Positions 26,604-37,203 of a stretch of DNA of 64,000 nt are shown piece by piece (position 1 is the first letter of the stretch; each line of letters begins with the position of its first letter). The stretch is from assembly GCF_016745275.1 (NCBI RefSeq), contig NZ_JADOEP010000013.1:44873-108872 (forward strand), read 5' to 3'. Under the pieces are notes generated by a model. That model searched no databases and was not told the DNA's origin. It was given only the letters and a program-made list of their open reading frames with translations. The DNA comes from Enterococcus sp. BWB1-3. GTDB lineage: Bacteria > Bacillota > Bacilli > Lactobacillales > Enterococcaceae. A program made the position numbers and the translations under genes.

Positions 26604-28415
26604 TTATTCTACCGTAACACTTTTCGCCAAATTTCTTGGTTTATCAACATCATACCCTCTTTGAAGGGTTGCAAAGTAAGCAATCAGCTGTGTTGGAACA
26701 ACACTGACCAGTACTGTCAGCAATGGATGAATCTCAGGTATGACCAGCTGATCTGTTCCCTTCGCCAGTGACTCAGTGACAATTGTCACTGTCTGAGCTC
26801 CTCGGCTCTCTACTTCTTTTAGATTCCCTCTAGTAAGGGACGCCGTCTTCTGATCAGTAATAATCCCGATAACCGGGGTTTCCTCTTCAATCAGTGCAAT
26901 CGTCCCATGCTTCAATTCCCCGGCAGCAAATCCCTCTGCCTGAATATAGGAAATCTCCTTCAGCTTCAATGCTGCCTCCATCGAAACAAAATAATCCATT
27001 CCTCTGCCAATATAAAAAGTGTTTCGTGTATCATTTAGAAATGTTTCAACAAGTTGGCTAATCATCATTTTTTCATCAACAATTGCTTCCATCGCAGCTG
27101 CAGCAAGACTCACCTCATGGACCACATCAAATCCAAGTGCTGCTGAATTTCCCTTTTCTCTGCCGACAGCTGCAGCAAGCATTGTCAGTACTGCAATTTG
27201 AGCAGTATAGGCTTTTGTTGAGGCAACAGCAATTTCCGGCCCTGCATACAGCAGCATCGTATGTTTTGCTTCTCTGGACAATGTGGAGCCGGGTACATTT
27301 GTCAGTGTTAATGAAGAATATCCCATTTGATTAATCTGTACCAAGACTTGACGACTGTCAGCCGTTTCTCCGCTTTGACTCAAAAAAATAAACAGCGGAT
27401 TTTGAGAAATCAAAGGCATGTTGTAGCCAAATTCGCTGGAAAGATGAACTTCCACCGGTATGCCGGTTAGCTCTTCAAAAATCTTTTTACCGGCCCAACC
27501 TGCATGATAGCTTGTCCCGCAGGCAACAATGTAAATCCGATCACTTTCAAGAACCTGCTGAATGATTTTCTGATCAACCAGATGATTTCCTTCATTGTCT
27601 GTATAACAATCAACGATTCGACGCATAACACTTGGCTGTTCATCAATTTCTTTCAGCATATAATAAGGATAAGTTCCTTTTTCCAAATCATTCAAATCCA
27701 GCTGGGCTTCATAAGATTCGCGAAAAACCATGTTTCCTTTTTCATCTTCAATCTGAATGCTGTCAGTCTTAACGACTACCAGCTCGCCGTCGGCAATTTC
27801 CACAAAATGATTCGTTTCCTGAAGCATAGCCATTGCATCACTGCAAATCACATTGAAGCCATCTCCAAGTCCAATCAGCAACGGACTTTTATTTTTTGCT
27901 ACATAGATAACTTCCGGGTTATGATTGTCAATTAATGCAAAAGCATATGAACCTTTAATTACTTTCAAGGTCTGTTTAAATGCTTCCTTTGTATCACCTG
28001 ACTGATCGGCAAAATAATTAATCAAATGAACAACTATCTCTGTATCTGTCTCTCCGATTAATCTGCTGTTTTGAAGAAATTCCTGTTTTATTTCTTCAAA
28101 ATTTTCGATTACTCCATTATGAACCAATGTGAAACGACCATTTTCTGAAGTATGCGGATGGGCATTCCGTTCACTTGGTTTGCCATGCGTTGCCCATCGG
28201 GTATGCCCTATCCCGATATTTCCGGACAGTTCTTCTTTTATCTTACTTTGCAGATCCGCAATTCTTCCCTGGGATTTAACCAGGCAATCTTTTCCAGATT
28301 TATCTGTTACATAAATACCGGCTGAGTCGTAGCCTCTATACTCAAGTTTTTCCAATCCTTGTAATAAAATATCTGCAGCATTTTCTTTGCCTATAATTCC
28401 AACAATTCCACACAT
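26604..28415 (-). CDS. glmS: Glutamine-fructose-6-phosphate aminotransferase (isomerising)
   Basis: 603 residues, standard GlmS length. The mature N-terminus is CGIVGIIG with nucleophilic Cys after Met1; the glutaminase domain (1-240) has [11 protein letters not shown] and the conserved HNG. Two SIS domains follow: [14 protein letters not shown] and [15 protein letters not shown] in the first, and [30 protein letters not shown] in the second. It ends [13 protein letters not shown]. It makes glucosamine-6-P, the entry to UDP-GlcNAc for peptidoglycan and surface glycans. A glmS ribozyme lies in its leader. Transcribed alone, downstream of glmM. Confidence 0.98.
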   Translation of the reverse strand: MCGIVGIIGKENAADILLQGLEKLEYRGYDSAGIYVTDKSGKDCLVKSQGRIADLQSKIKEELSGNIGIGHTRWATHGKPSERNAHPHTSENGRFTLVHNGVIENFEEIKQEFLQNSRLIGETDTEIVVHLINYFADQSGDTKEAFKQTLKVIKGSYAFALIDNHNPEVIYVAKNKSPLLIGLGDGFNVICSDAMAMLQETNHFVEIADGELVVVKTDSIQIEDEKGNMVFRESYEAQLDLNDLEKGTYPYYMLKEIDEQPSVMRRIVDCYTDNEGNHLVDQKIIQQVLESDRIYIVACGTSYHAGWAGKKIFEELTGIPVEVHLSSEFGYNMPLISQNPLFIFLSQSGETADSRQVLVQINQMGYSSLTLTNVPGSTLSREAKHTMLLYAGPEIAVASTKAYTAQIAVLTMLAAAVGREKGNSAALGFDVVHEVSLAAAAMEAIVDEKMMISQLVETFLNDTRNTFYIGRGMDYFVSMEAALKLKEISYIQAEGFAAGELKHGTIALIEEETPVIGIITDQKTASLTRGNLKEVESRGAQTVTIVTESLAKGTDQLVIPEIHPLLTVLVSVVPTQLIAYFATLQRGYDVDKPRNLAKSVTVE

Positions 28416-28547
28416 AATATCTTTTCCTGCTTTCTCACGAGGTCAGGATTAGGTCATCCTTCCCGCCAGTTATTAAGATTCAAAGAATAGAGAGGGCTTT
28501 CTGTACTTTCCATTTATTTAAAATAATACAAATTCATTCACTCATCT

Positions 28548-28704
28548 ATTCAACATCTGTTTCTATCTGCTTAGTCAGTGTTTTATTATAATTTCACAAT
28601 TATTTTTTGTTCTGACTTGTAGAGTGCAGTCCCTGAAGCTACCCGCCGAATCTTCGATAAGCTTCACCCTCGTCACCTGAAAATAGTCATTCAGGTCTGG
28701 CGCT
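28548..28704 (-). ncRNA. glmS ribozyme/riboswitch
   Basis: On the minus strand the leader shows A|GCGCCAGAC (cleavage expected between A at 28704 and G at 28703), then TGACGAGGGTGAAG, TTATCGAAGATTCGGCGGGT and a GCTTC pairing strand. These are the conserved core elements of the glucosamine-6-phosphate-activated self-cleaving ribozyme. The 3' pairing elements (P3/P4-like, CTAAGCAGATAG) lie around 28555-28575; the exact 3' end is approximate. It lies about 130 nt before the glmS start. When GlcN6P is high the mRNA cleaves itself and is degraded. Confidence 0.93.
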
Positions 28705-28763
28705 CCCCTAAATTGGTATACACAACCCTCCTTAACTTTAATATCTATAGAAACTTATTAAAT

Positions 28764-28791
28764 ATTATAATAAAACACATACAGTTGTCAA
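28764..28791 (-). promoter_or_regulatory. glmS promoter
   Basis: Minus strand -35 TTGACA (28791-28786), 16-bp spacer, -10 TATAAT (28769-28764). Consensus sigma-A promoter about 60 nt upstream of the ribozyme cleavage site. Confidence 0.85.
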
Positions 28792-28850
28792 CGAAAGAAT
28801 TAAAAAAATAAATTGGTATATACAAAAAGAAGTAACCTCAGTCCATACTA

Positions 28851-28896
28851 AAACACCAATGGAATGCCCCAAAAAGGGTTCATTTCGTTGGTGTTT
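28851..28896 (-). terminator. Terminator of the cdaA-cdaR-glmM operon
   Basis: AAACACCAACGAAATG and CATTCCATTGGTGTTT pair on the minus strand with two mismatches, with T-rich sequence after. It lies about 135 nt past the glmM stop, ahead of the glmS promoter. Confidence 0.75.
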
Positions 28897-29030
28897 CTGA
28901 GTGCAATAAAAGAATACAGATTGCTTCTGTTAGAAAATAGCTATAGTCTTCATCAAGAATTTCTTTCCCCTCACCACTATCATTTGACAATAAGCTCTTT
29001 AGAAAGAAATCCGTTTCGTTAGTTTCTTAT

Positions 29031-30389
29031 TTATTTGATACCGATCTCATCTTCAACAACCCGAACAATCGTATCTACATAGTAGTCGACTTTTTCTTTT
29101 GTCGGCGCCTCTGCCATCACTCGAAGTAACGGCTCTGTTCCGGAAGGTCGAACCAAAATTCTGCCATCGCCATTCATTTCTGCTTCCATTTTTTCTACAA
29201 TTTCTTTGATAGCTGGTACATCCATGGCATTGTTTTTATTCATTACGCGAATATTCACCAGTTTTTGAGGATAAACAGTTACTTCAGATGCCAGCTCGGA
29301 TAATGTTTTACCTGTTTGCTTCATCACATTTAGCAGCTGAATACCAGATAACATCCCGTCACCTGTTGTATTATAATCAAGAAAAACCATATGTCCGGAC
29401 TGCTCACCACCAAAATTATAGTCATTTCTTCTCATTTCTTCTACAACATAACGGTCTCCTACCTGTGTGATCACATCCAGCAGTCCATTTGCTTCAACTG
29501 CTTTACGAAAACCTAAGTTACTCATAACTGTCGTCACAATCGTATTCTTTTTCAGCCGTTTTTTCTCGAACAAATATTTTGCACAGATAAACATAATTTT
29601 ATCTCCGTCAACTATATTTCCCAATTCATCAACCGCAATCAGCCGATCTCCATCACCATCAAACGCCAGACCCACATCTGCCCCTTTTTCAAGAACAAAT
29701 TCAGCCAGTTTTTCAGGATGTGTTGAGCCTACGCCATCATTGATATTTAAGCCATTCGGACTAGTACCCATCGTAAAGAAGTCTGTTTCCAGATCCGCAA
29801 ACAGTCGGTTGACAGATGTAGTCGTCGCCCCATTAGACGCATCAATACAAACAGTTAAATCTGACAGATCCCCAGGAATCGTCTGTACAAGGAACTGAGA
29901 ATATTTTAACAGTCCTTCCGGAAAATCTTCTACTGTCCCCAGTCCTGCCGCAGAGGGTCTAGGCAGTGTATCCTCTTCACTGTCAAGCAATGCTTCAATT
30001 TCCAGCTCCTGTTCATCATCCAGCTTAAAACCGTCAGAACCAAAGAACTTAATACCATTATCTTCAGCAGGATTATGAGAAGCAGAAATCATAATTCCTG
30101 CTGAAGCTTTCTGCAAACGGGTCAGGTAGGCGACTCCCGGAGTAGCAATAACTCCCAGCTGAAATACTTCAATCCCAACAGACAGCAATCCGGCAATAAT
30201 CGCCTGCTCTAGCATTTGCCCTGAAATACGAGTATCTCTTCCCACCAGAACTCTGGGTTTGCGTGAACTGTCATCTTCATGCTGACTTAAAATATAGCCC
30301 CCGCAGCGCCCCAATTTAAATGCCAATTCAGGAGTTAATTCCTTATTTGCAATTCCCCTAACTCCATCTGTTCCAAAATATTTACCCAT
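29031..30389 (-). CDS. glmM: Phosphoglucosamine mutase
   Basis: 452 residues from the second of two adjacent ATGs (30389), giving the family-typical [15 protein letters not shown]; the first ATG at 30392 is equally close to the AAGGAG site. The phosphoserine loop is [19 protein letters not shown] (residues about 99-117), the metal loop is [13 protein letters not shown], and the sugar-phosphate-binding end is [15 protein letters not shown]. It converts GlcN-6-P to GlcN-1-P. It closes the conserved cdaA-cdaR-glmM operon; GlmM is known to bind and inhibit CdaA in several Firmicutes, linking wall precursor synthesis with c-di-AMP. Confidence 0.98.
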   Translation of the reverse strand: MGKYFGTDGVRGIANKELTPELAFKLGRCGGYILSQHEDDSSRKPRVLVGRDTRISGQMLEQAIIAGLLSVGIEVFQLGVIATPGVAYLTRLQKASAGIMISASHNPAEDNGIKFFGSDGFKLDDEQELEIEALLDSEEDTLPRPSAAGLGTVEDFPEGLLKYSQFLVQTIPGDLSDLTVCIDASNGATTTSVNRLFADLETDFFTMGTSPNGLNINDGVGSTHPEKLAEFVLEKGADVGLAFDGDGDRLIAVDELGNIVDGDKIMFICAKYLFEKKRLKKNTIVTTVMSNLGFRKAVEANGLLDVITQVGDRYVVEEMRRNDYNFGGEQSGHMVFLDYNTTGDGMLSGIQLLNVMKQTGKTLSELASEVTVYPQKLVNIRVMNKNNAMDVPAIKEIVEKMEAEMNGDGRILVRPSGTEPLLRVMAEAPTKEKVDYYVDTIVRVVEDEIGIK

Positions 30390-30411
30390 CATTATTCTCC
30401 TTACTCGCTAA

Positions 30412-31512
30412 TTAGTTTGTCGAATCTGTACTTTCTTCTGTCGATCCCTGATTGTTTTCTGATGATTCAGCAGATGACACAACCGTGTTGCTGCTGTCTG
30501 CTGTTCCATTACCGTCAGTTCCACGAGGCGTTGAACTGCTGATAGAGTCGCTGGTACCGAACCCAGCATAAATTGGTATAATCGTGACTTCTATTTGAGA
30601 CGGATTCACCGTATAGTCGCCATTAACAGGAATATTCACTGTCTTTCGTATAGAAGTTCGAATATCACTGATATCAACAGGTACCTCTATAGAATCAATC
30701 GACTCCAAGACTGAATTTGATCCACTGATTTCCACCACCTGCTCGGATGTATTAAATGTGTACCCTGTTATATCTGATGGTAAAGATCCGGTACTGACAA
30801 TTTTCAGCGCTACTTCTTTTTTAGGCAGCGACAGCTTAACAGACACTTTGACCTGCGGTGCTGGATTTTCAATGCTTAATATCTGACCTTTACTGTCAAG
30901 AGCCTGTACGTTTACTGTCTGTCTGATCGTGTCTGCCGATTGAGTGACACTGGTCAAAGGCGCAACTACTCTTACAATTTCCGCCATAGTATCCTCGCCG
31001 GTTGTAATGTCTACAGTTTTGGGACTGATTGAAATCGAATCAACTTTGTATCCTTCAGTATTAAAGCTTTCAGGTATTTGAGCTTCTACATCAAAAGCTT
31101 TTGTCACTTTGTTTTCTATCGTTACTGTAATCGTAGCCGGATCAAGTTCAGCCGTAACTGCCGAGCTGATTCCTGTTACTCTTAACGGAACTTCGGCTGT
31201 TCCCAGTGAAAGATTTGTCAAATCAGCCTCTACCCGAAAATTTCTTGTATCTTCATTCGTTTCAAGATTCAACTGTATTCGGTTTGCACTGCTTAAATGA
31301 ACCGTTACACTGTCTTCATACCCTGAAACAAAATACGTGTCTTCATCATATTCAAGCTTGACCGGAATATTATAAAGCACCTCATCATACACTTGATTAT
31401 TAGTTGCAGTATTGGTTGAGCTGCTGTTTGAGTTCGCATTAAAGAAGAGCAGTAAAGCAAATAATAAAGCCAGCAGACCAGAAAACCAGTTGCTTTCGTA
31501 GGCTTTTTTCAT
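30412..31512 (-). CDS. cdaR: YbbR-domain regulator of diadenylate cyclase (CdaR)
   Basis: 366 residues. One N-terminal membrane anchor (WFSGLLALLFALLLFFNANS, about 9-28), then an extracellular chain of beta-rich YbbR repeats with recurring phrases such as VKLEYDEDTYFVSGYEDSVTVHLSS, and a low-complexity Ser/Thr/Asn C-terminal tail from about residue 315. Its ATG overlaps the cdaA stop by 4 nt (ATGA). CdaR modulates CdaA activity at the membrane, probably in response to wall state. The long disordered tail is more variable than the repeats. Confidence 0.93.
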   Translation of the reverse strand: MKKAYESNWFSGLLALLFALLLFFNANSNSSSTNTATNNQVYDEVLYNIPVKLEYDEDTYFVSGYEDSVTVHLSSANRIQLNLETNEDTRNFRVEADLTNLSLGTAEVPLRVTGISSAVTAELDPATITVTIENKVTKAFDVEAQIPESFNTEGYKVDSISISPKTVDITTGEDTMAEIVRVVAPLTSVTQSADTIRQTVNVQALDSKGQILSIENPAPQVKVSVKLSLPKKEVALKIVSTGSLPSDITGYTFNTSEQVVEISGSNSVLESIDSIEVPVDISDIRTSIRKTVNIPVNGDYTVNPSQIEVTIIPIYAGFGTSDSISSSTPRGTDGNGTADSSNTVVSSAESSENNQGSTEESTDSTN

Positions 31513-32408
31513 TTCTTTTTCCCTCCTTTAGCCACACCATCAATAAAGTGCTGTAAAAGGTTGTTTCGGTCCTTGTCATTTTTAGGCTCTTTTGTCTGAA
31601 CCAGTTCTTCTCTAAGTATTTTTAAATATTCTTCCTGATTCAGGCGTGGAATTAATTCATTATTTAAAGTTAGACTGACATCGCCAGTTTCCTCTGACAC
31701 GACAATTGTCAATGCATCGCTGACTTCACTGATTCCTACAGCAGCTCTGTGCCTTGTTCCAAATTCTTTTGGAATCAAACTGCTTTCAGATAAAGGCAAA
31801 TAGGCACTGGCACACGCAATTTTTCCATCTTGAACAATCACTGCCCCATCGTGCAAAGGTGTATTCGGAATAAAAATATTTATCAACAGTTCGCCGGTTA
31901 CATCCGCATCCAAAGAAATTCCTGTTTCAATATATTCCTCCAAACCTGTATTTCTGGCAATAGTTATCAGCGCACCAATCTTCCGTCTGGCCATATACTG
32001 GATGGCTTTATCATATGCCAAAATCATTTTCTCATCTTCCTGCTCTTCATTTTTGGAGGCTCTGAAAAATGAGCTCCTTCCCAAATGCTCCAATCCGCGG
32101 CGCACTTCCGGCTGAAAGATTACAACAGCTGCAATTACTCCATACATAATAACCTGATTCATCAGCCAGGATAATGTGTGCAGACCAATAAACTCACTGA
32201 GTATTCGGATGAGGATAAAGACTGCCACACCTTTAAGGAGTTGAACCGCCTTTGTTCCTTTTATAAGCATAAACAGCTTATAAACCAGGTACCAGACAAC
32301 CAGAATATCTATAATATTTATAATAAAATTGCGGGATAACAAATCAGAAGGAACAAATTTTTCCCAATAGCTTAAATCAAATAACTGACTGATTTGAAAA
32401 GACGACAT
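31509..32408 (-). CDS. cdaA: Diadenylate cyclase CdaA (c-di-AMP synthase)
   Basis: 299 residues from the ATG at 32408; an upstream in-frame GTG at 32420 is too close to the ribosome site. Three membrane helices lie in the first 100 residues (NIIDILVVWYLVYKLFMLI, AVFILIRILSEFIG, VIMYGVIAAVVIF). A DAC domain (about 105-270) follows with the catalytic DGA (187-189, in TPLHDGAV) and RHR (219-221, in GTRHRAAVG) motifs. It condenses two ATP into c-di-AMP, which controls potassium and osmolyte balance and wall stress. First gene of cdaA-cdaR-glmM. Confidence 0.97.
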   Translation of the reverse strand: MSSFQISQLFDLSYWEKFVPSDLLSRNFIINIIDILVVWYLVYKLFMLIKGTKAVQLLKGVAVFILIRILSEFIGLHTLSWLMNQVIMYGVIAAVVIFQPEVRRGLEHLGRSSFFRASKNEEQEDEKMILAYDKAIQYMARRKIGALITIARNTGLEEYIETGISLDADVTGELLINIFIPNTPLHDGAVIVQDGKIACASAYLPLSESSLIPKEFGTRHRAAVGISEVSDALTIVVSEETGDVSLTLNNELIPRLNQEEYLKILREELVQTKEPKNDKDRNNLLQHFIDGVAKGGKKK

Positions 32409-32556
32409 ATCTTTTATCACTTCTCTCTGAGGAATTCCATTTTAGTATAGCATAAATTTTTTATAGATTACAGAATACAGGAAATTGAAAGAAACTTTTA
32501 GAAAAATGGTCATAATCTTTTCCAATTATTCCTCGTAACAACTGATATATGAAGAA

Positions 32557-32810
32557 AGATGGGACTGTGACAAAAGTTTGTCACAGTCCCCTAGAGCCGA
32601 ATAAACGGTGTTCTAAAGCCCATCCATCCTTCGAGGATCGAAGCGCAGCGTAGTGTATCAATCCACAGCTATTCATTTTATGAATAGTGCTCCTTGACAA
32701 TTTTCGGATATTCCGACTTATTGACATAAATCACTACGATTGACTTGTCAGAGTAGATGATGCATGTTACCTACCTGGTTCTTGAGACAGAACACTTCTT
32801 TCTCAACCTC
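32557..32810 (+). repeat. Mosaic intergenic repeat, copy R3 (middle block deleted)
   Basis: About 255 bp between cdaA and nifJ. It has the left-end terminator hairpin and AGAGCCGAATAAACGGTGTTC, then jumps via TTCGAGGATCGAAGCGCAGCG to the right-hand block shared with R2: GAATAGTG, TATTCCGACTTATTGAC, ATCACTACGATTGAC, GATGCATGTTACCTACCTGG and AGAACACTTCT. The central 300 bp of R2 is missing. Orientation is the same as the other copies. Confidence 0.85.
32561..32590. terminator. Perfect terminator hairpin at the left end of R3
   Basis: GGGACTGTGACAAA and TTTGTCACAGTCCC, 14-bp perfect stem. On the minus strand ATCTTTCTTC follows, so it can end nifJ transcripts before cdaA. Decayed versions of the same hairpin start R1, R2 and R4. 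Confidence 0.85.
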
Positions 32811-32845
32811 ACCTTAACAGCTATCAAAAAGTACTAACTTTCCTC

Positions 32846-35800
32846 TTACTGTCTTTTAGCAGCTCTCTCCGCTCTTCTTGCAGCTCTGCGTGCTTCAGCT
32901 TCAGAATCTTTCACTCGTTCCCGTTTTTCTCGAACAGGCTTCTCCTCAGTTAAATCTGCTGCAGATATTGTATTTTTTTCCAGTTTTTCCCGAATTTTTT
33001 CTTCCTGTCCCGCTACTCGAGCATAGCTGTAAAAACGATTTTTCGCATCTGAAACAGTTTTGTCAAATAATTTCCCGGCGTATTCAGCTTGTGTTGCCTC
33101 TAGTGATGAGAATCTGACTTGTTTACGCATGAAATCCTTCATAACATTAAAATCAGGTTTTTTATAGTCCAGGATCATTGGACTTTTTCCCTTTTCTTTC
33201 AACTCAGGATTATAGCGGTAAAGCGACCAGTAGCCTGACTGTACAGCTTCCTTTGCTTCCTCCAACGTCTGGCTCATTCCGCCCTTCAAGCCATGAGCAA
33301 TACAAGGTGTATAAGCAATGATAATAGACGGTCCCGGGAATTTCTCTGCCTCTTCAAATGCTTTAATCGTCTGCATTTGATTGGCACCTGATGCGATTTG
33401 AGCAACATAGACATTGCCGTAAGTCATTGCCATCATCCCTAAATCCTTTTTAGATACATATTTTCCGCTGGCAGAAAATTTTGCGATTGCAGATGCCGGT
33501 GTTGCTTTCGAGGTCTGGCCGCCTGTATTGGAATATACTTCATTATCCAGCACCAGCATATTAACATCTGCACCGCTGGCCAGCACATGATCAATTCCTC
33601 CATATCCTATATCATAAGCCCAGCCATCCCCACCGATCATCCACTGACTTGGTTTTGCAAAGAGATCCTGATCCTCATAAACGGCTTCTAAAAGCGGCTG
33701 ACCCATTTTTTCTGCTTCCAGAGCTGCCCTTAATTTAGCAGCTCTTTGCTGAGTCCCTTCACTGTCATGAAGATGATTTTGCCAATCTGTCATCAAACTC
33801 TTCAATTCATCTGAAGCTACTGACATACTCTCATCCATTTTAACTGCCAAATATTCTCTTCGTGTCTGATTGGCCAAGAACATTCCATAGCCAAATTCGG
33901 CATTATCTTCTAATAGGGAGTTTGACCAGGCAGGTCCCTGCCCCAGCTCATTCGTTGTATAAGGTGCAACCGGTGCCGCTGCCCCCCAGATAGATGAACA
34001 GCCAGTTGCGTTGGCAATCATCATTCGATCACCAAACATTTGTGTCAATAATTTCACGTAAGGAGTTTCACCACAGCCAGAGCAGGCACCGGAAAATTCC
34101 AGCAACGGTTTACTAAACTGTGTACCTAAAACGGTAGTTGCTTTCGCAGGGTTTTCTTTTTGTCTCAACGTCATAGAAAAAGCCCAATTTATTGCCTGTT
34201 CTTTCTGTTCGTTGTAAGGCTTCATCACAAGTGCTTTTCCTTTAGCAGGACAGGCTTCAACACAGAGTCCGCAGCCTGTGCAATCTTCTACAGAAACCTG
34301 AATGCGATATTTCAGACCATCTGCACCACGCATTTCTCTGACAATGTATCCTTCCGGTGCCTCTTCCATCTCTTCCTCATCTGCAAGAAATGGTCGAATC
34401 GCTGCATGAGGACAGACAAATGAACACTCATTGCACATCGTACAACGATCGCTGATCCACTCAGGAACCTCCAATGCAATACCACGTTTTTCAACAGCAG
34501 TTGTACCAAGCGGCATCCGTCCGTCTACCATTCCATTTGCCACTAAGGTTCCGACAGACAGCTCATTTCCTTCTTGACGATTAACTGGTTCAACAATTTC
34601 CCGGACATATTTTGAAACACTTCTGTCTGCCGCTGTCGTTTTAGCCTGGACTTCTTTCCAGGCAGCCGGTACTTCAACCTTGTGAAGCAATTCAACCGTT
34701 CGATCAATTGCCTGTATATTTTTCTCAACAACTGCCATTGATTTATGCCCATAGCTTTTTAATGCTTCTTCTTTTAAAATAGGCAGAACTTCTTCAAACG
34801 GCATAATGTTTGCAAGTTTGAAAAATGCAGTTTCCATAACCGTATTGATTCTTCCGCCCAAACCAACTTCTGAAGCCAGCTGAACTGCATTAATGGTATA
34901 AAACTGAATGTCATTTTGTGCAAGGTAACGTTTGATGCCTGCCGGCAGATATCGGTCAAGCTGCTCATCATTCCAAATTGTATTGAGAAGGAAAGTTCCA
35001 CCTTTTTTCAACCCTTTTACCAGATCATACGTATGCAGATATGCTGCAGTATGACAAGCAATAAAATCTGCATTCTCAATTAAATAAGCCGATTTTATGG
35101 GTATATCGCCAAAACGTAAATGTGAAACAGTCAAACCGCCTGATTTTTTGGAATCATAATGAAAATAGCCTTGAGCATATTTATCGGTATGGTCTCCAAT
35201 AAGTTTTATTGCAGACTTGTTTGCTCCAACTGTACCGTCTGAGCCAAATCCCCAGAACTTTGCCTGATAAGTCTGAGCATCCGTTAAATCGCAGACTCCT
35301 TTAGAAGATAGTGATGTTCCAGTCACATCATCGTTGATTCCCAGCGTAAAGCGGGATTTTCTTTCTATCTTTTCCTTTACAAGCTCATCATAAACTGCCA
35401 TAATCTGGTCCGGCAGTACATCCTTTGATCCAAGTCCGTAACGTCCTCCAATAATTGAAGGATGGATATCCGATTCATATAAAACGCTCTGCACATCCAG
35501 AAGTAAAGGTTCGCCGCCTGCTCCTGCTTCTTTCGTACGGTCAAGAACAGCGACAGATTTTACTGTTTTCGGCATTTTTTCCAAAAATGTTTCAATAGGA
35601 AACGGGCGATATAAACGTATATTTAAAAAGCCGACTTTTCTGCCGTTTTTATTTAGAAAATCAACGGTCTGCTCAATTGTCTGAGCCACAGAACCGATAG
35701 AAACAATAACTTCTTCCGCATCTTCAGCACCATAATAGGTAACCAGATCATAATTTGTTCCCCGAAGCTGATTAATTTCTCTCATGTATTTCTGTACAAT

Positions 35801-36520
35801 AGCAGGAAGCTTCTCATAATATGGATTTACTACCTCACGCTGCTGGAAATGTATATCTGGGTTCTGATTGGTTCCGCTGACTGAAGGATGATTTGGATTC
35901 ATGCTTCGGCTTCTAAAATCAGCCAACGCATCCTGGTTCATCAAGGGAAGCAGTTCATCATATTCCAATACTTCTATTTTCTGAATTTCGTGACTTGTCC
36001 TGAATCCGTCAAAAAAATTCATAAACGGAACTTTGGATTCAAGAGATGCCAGATGGGCAACAGGAGAAAGATCCATCACTTCCTGAACACTGCTTTCCGC
36101 CAGCATTGCAAAACCAGTCTGTCGGGCTGCCATCACATCCCCATGGTCTCCAAAGATATTCAAAGCTCCGGTTGTCACCGCTCTGCTGGCCACATGAAAG
36201 ACTGTCGGCAGAAGTTCTCCGGCAATTTTATACATATTTGGAATCATCAATAATAATCCCTGTGATGCTGTGTAAGTAGTCGTCATCGCTCCTGTTTTTA
36301 GTGAACCATGAACAACTCCTGCAGCACCTGCTTCTGACTGCATTTCCACAATTTTTACTGGTTGACCAAATAAGTTCTTTTTTCCCTCTGAAGCCCATTG
36401 ATCCACCAGCTCAGCCATTGTTGAGCTTGGTGTGATTGGATAAATTGCTGCCAGCTCTGTAAAGGCATAGGAAATATAAGCAGCTGCAGTATTTCCATCC
36501 ATTGTTTTCATTTTCCTCAT
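32846..36520 (-). CDS. nifJ: Pyruvate:ferredoxin (flavodoxin) oxidoreductase, single-chain
   Basis: 1224 residues, the length of single-subunit PFOR. Domains in order: pyruvate-binding domain I (IYPITPSSTMAELVDQWA), domain II, the gamma-type domain (FWGFGSDGTVGANKSAIKLI), a two-[4Fe-4S] ferredoxin domain (CTMCNECSFVCP and CTGCGLCVEACP, about 695-760), then the TPP domain with a proximal cluster Cys (CSGCGETPYVK) and GDGWAYDIGYGG...NTGGQTSKATP. It decarboxylates pyruvate to acetyl-CoA and reduces ferredoxin or flavodoxin, an oxygen-sensitive anaerobic route. The last 30 residues are an Arg/Ala/Glu-rich tail not usual in the family. Monocistronic. Confidence 0.97.
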   Translation of the reverse strand: MRKMKTMDGNTAAAYISYAFTELAAIYPITPSSTMAELVDQWASEGKKNLFGQPVKIVEMQSEAGAAGVVHGSLKTGAMTTTYTASQGLLLMIPNMYKIAGELLPTVFHVASRAVTTGALNIFGDHGDVMAARQTGFAMLAESSVQEVMDLSPVAHLASLESKVPFMNFFDGFRTSHEIQKIEVLEYDELLPLMNQDALADFRSRSMNPNHPSVSGTNQNPDIHFQQREVVNPYYEKLPAIVQKYMREINQLRGTNYDLVTYYGAEDAEEVIVSIGSVAQTIEQTVDFLNKNGRKVGFLNIRLYRPFPIETFLEKMPKTVKSVAVLDRTKEAGAGGEPLLLDVQSVLYESDIHPSIIGGRYGLGSKDVLPDQIMAVYDELVKEKIERKSRFTLGINDDVTGTSLSSKGVCDLTDAQTYQAKFWGFGSDGTVGANKSAIKLIGDHTDKYAQGYFHYDSKKSGGLTVSHLRFGDIPIKSAYLIENADFIACHTAAYLHTYDLVKGLKKGGTFLLNTIWNDEQLDRYLPAGIKRYLAQNDIQFYTINAVQLASEVGLGGRINTVMETAFFKLANIMPFEEVLPILKEEALKSYGHKSMAVVEKNIQAIDRTVELLHKVEVPAAWKEVQAKTTAADRSVSKYVREIVEPVNRQEGNELSVGTLVANGMVDGRMPLGTTAVEKRGIALEVPEWISDRCTMCNECSFVCPHAAIRPFLADEEEMEEAPEGYIVREMRGADGLKYRIQVSVEDCTGCGLCVEACPAKGKALVMKPYNEQKEQAINWAFSMTLRQKENPAKATTVLGTQFSKPLLEFSGACSGCGETPYVKLLTQMFGDRMMIANATGCSSIWGAAAPVAPYTTNELGQGPAWSNSLLEDNAEFGYGMFLANQTRREYLAVKMDESMSVASDELKSLMTDWQNHLHDSEGTQQRAAKLRAALEAEKMGQPLLEAVYEDQDLFAKPSQWMIGGDGWAYDIGYGGIDHVLASGADVNMLVLDNEVYSNTGGQTSKATPASAIAKFSASGKYVSKKDLGMMAMTYGNVYVAQIASGANQMQTIKAFEEAEKFPGPSIIIAYTPCIAHGLKGGMSQTLEEAKEAVQSGYWSLYRYNPELKEKGKSPMILDYKKPDFNVMKDFMRKQVRFSSLEATQAEYAGKLFDKTVSDAKNRFYSYARVAGQEEKIREKLEKNTISAADLTEEKPVREKRERVKDSEAEARRAARRAERAAKRQ

Positions 36521-36735
36521 GTTTATATCATCCTTCTGTCGAAAAAGTAAATTTTTTAACTATTTATACGTATCTATTATAACGGATACAGTATTATTTT
36601 GAAACAATTTATAGAAATTTTTCACAAACATTTCATGAAATATCATTCAAAAAAATCTATATTTCAATTGAAAAATGACGATTTTACTGAATATAGTCTC
36701 TGTAATCAGTGAAAAAACACACGAAACAAAAAATA

Positions 36736-36779
36736 AACTCAGCACAATTATAGTCTCATTGCAGTAATCGTGCTGAGTT
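36736..36779 (-). terminator. Terminator-like hairpin upstream of nifJ
   Basis: AACTCAGCAC and GTGCTGAGTT form a perfect 10-bp stem; on the minus strand TATTTTTTGTTTC follows. No annotated gene ends just upstream of it on that strand. Confidence 0.65.
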
Positions 36780-36997
36780 ATTCTAATGCATGTAAACAGT
36801 AAAGGCTTGAAACTATTCTTGTTAACTAAGTTAAAATTAAGAGAAGTTTCTAATCCAAGAAATGTGCAGCCAGCACGGGAGCAACTTCAATTTTTGTAGC
36901 TGCTCGTTCTTGTCATTGAAGCATACAAGTTAAAATTTTCTATCTTTGAACATCTTTTATAAACTATCTTTATTATGATTTATAACAGTGTCGAAGC

Positions 36998-37035
36998 ACT
37001 AGTTCTCTTTACAGTGAAAATGCAAAGAGACTAGT
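36998..37035. other. Hairpin in the nifJ-glnA gap
   Basis: ACTAGTTCTCTTT pairs with AAAGAGACTAGT with one bulged base. TTATTTATG follows on plus, a weak tail, so terminator function is uncertain. Confidence 0.5.
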
Positions 37036-37203
37036 TTATTTATGAAAACAGTTACGAGTCTTTTTCAAGAAATTTGATATACTTTGCCAAGATACAGCTT
37101 TCTATTTATTCTTCATTTGAATAGCTGCTAACAAATGTACTTACTGACGTATCAGCCCTTGAAAGTTTGTCCCGTCAAAAACGCAGTTTTCAAAATTACA
37201 AAG

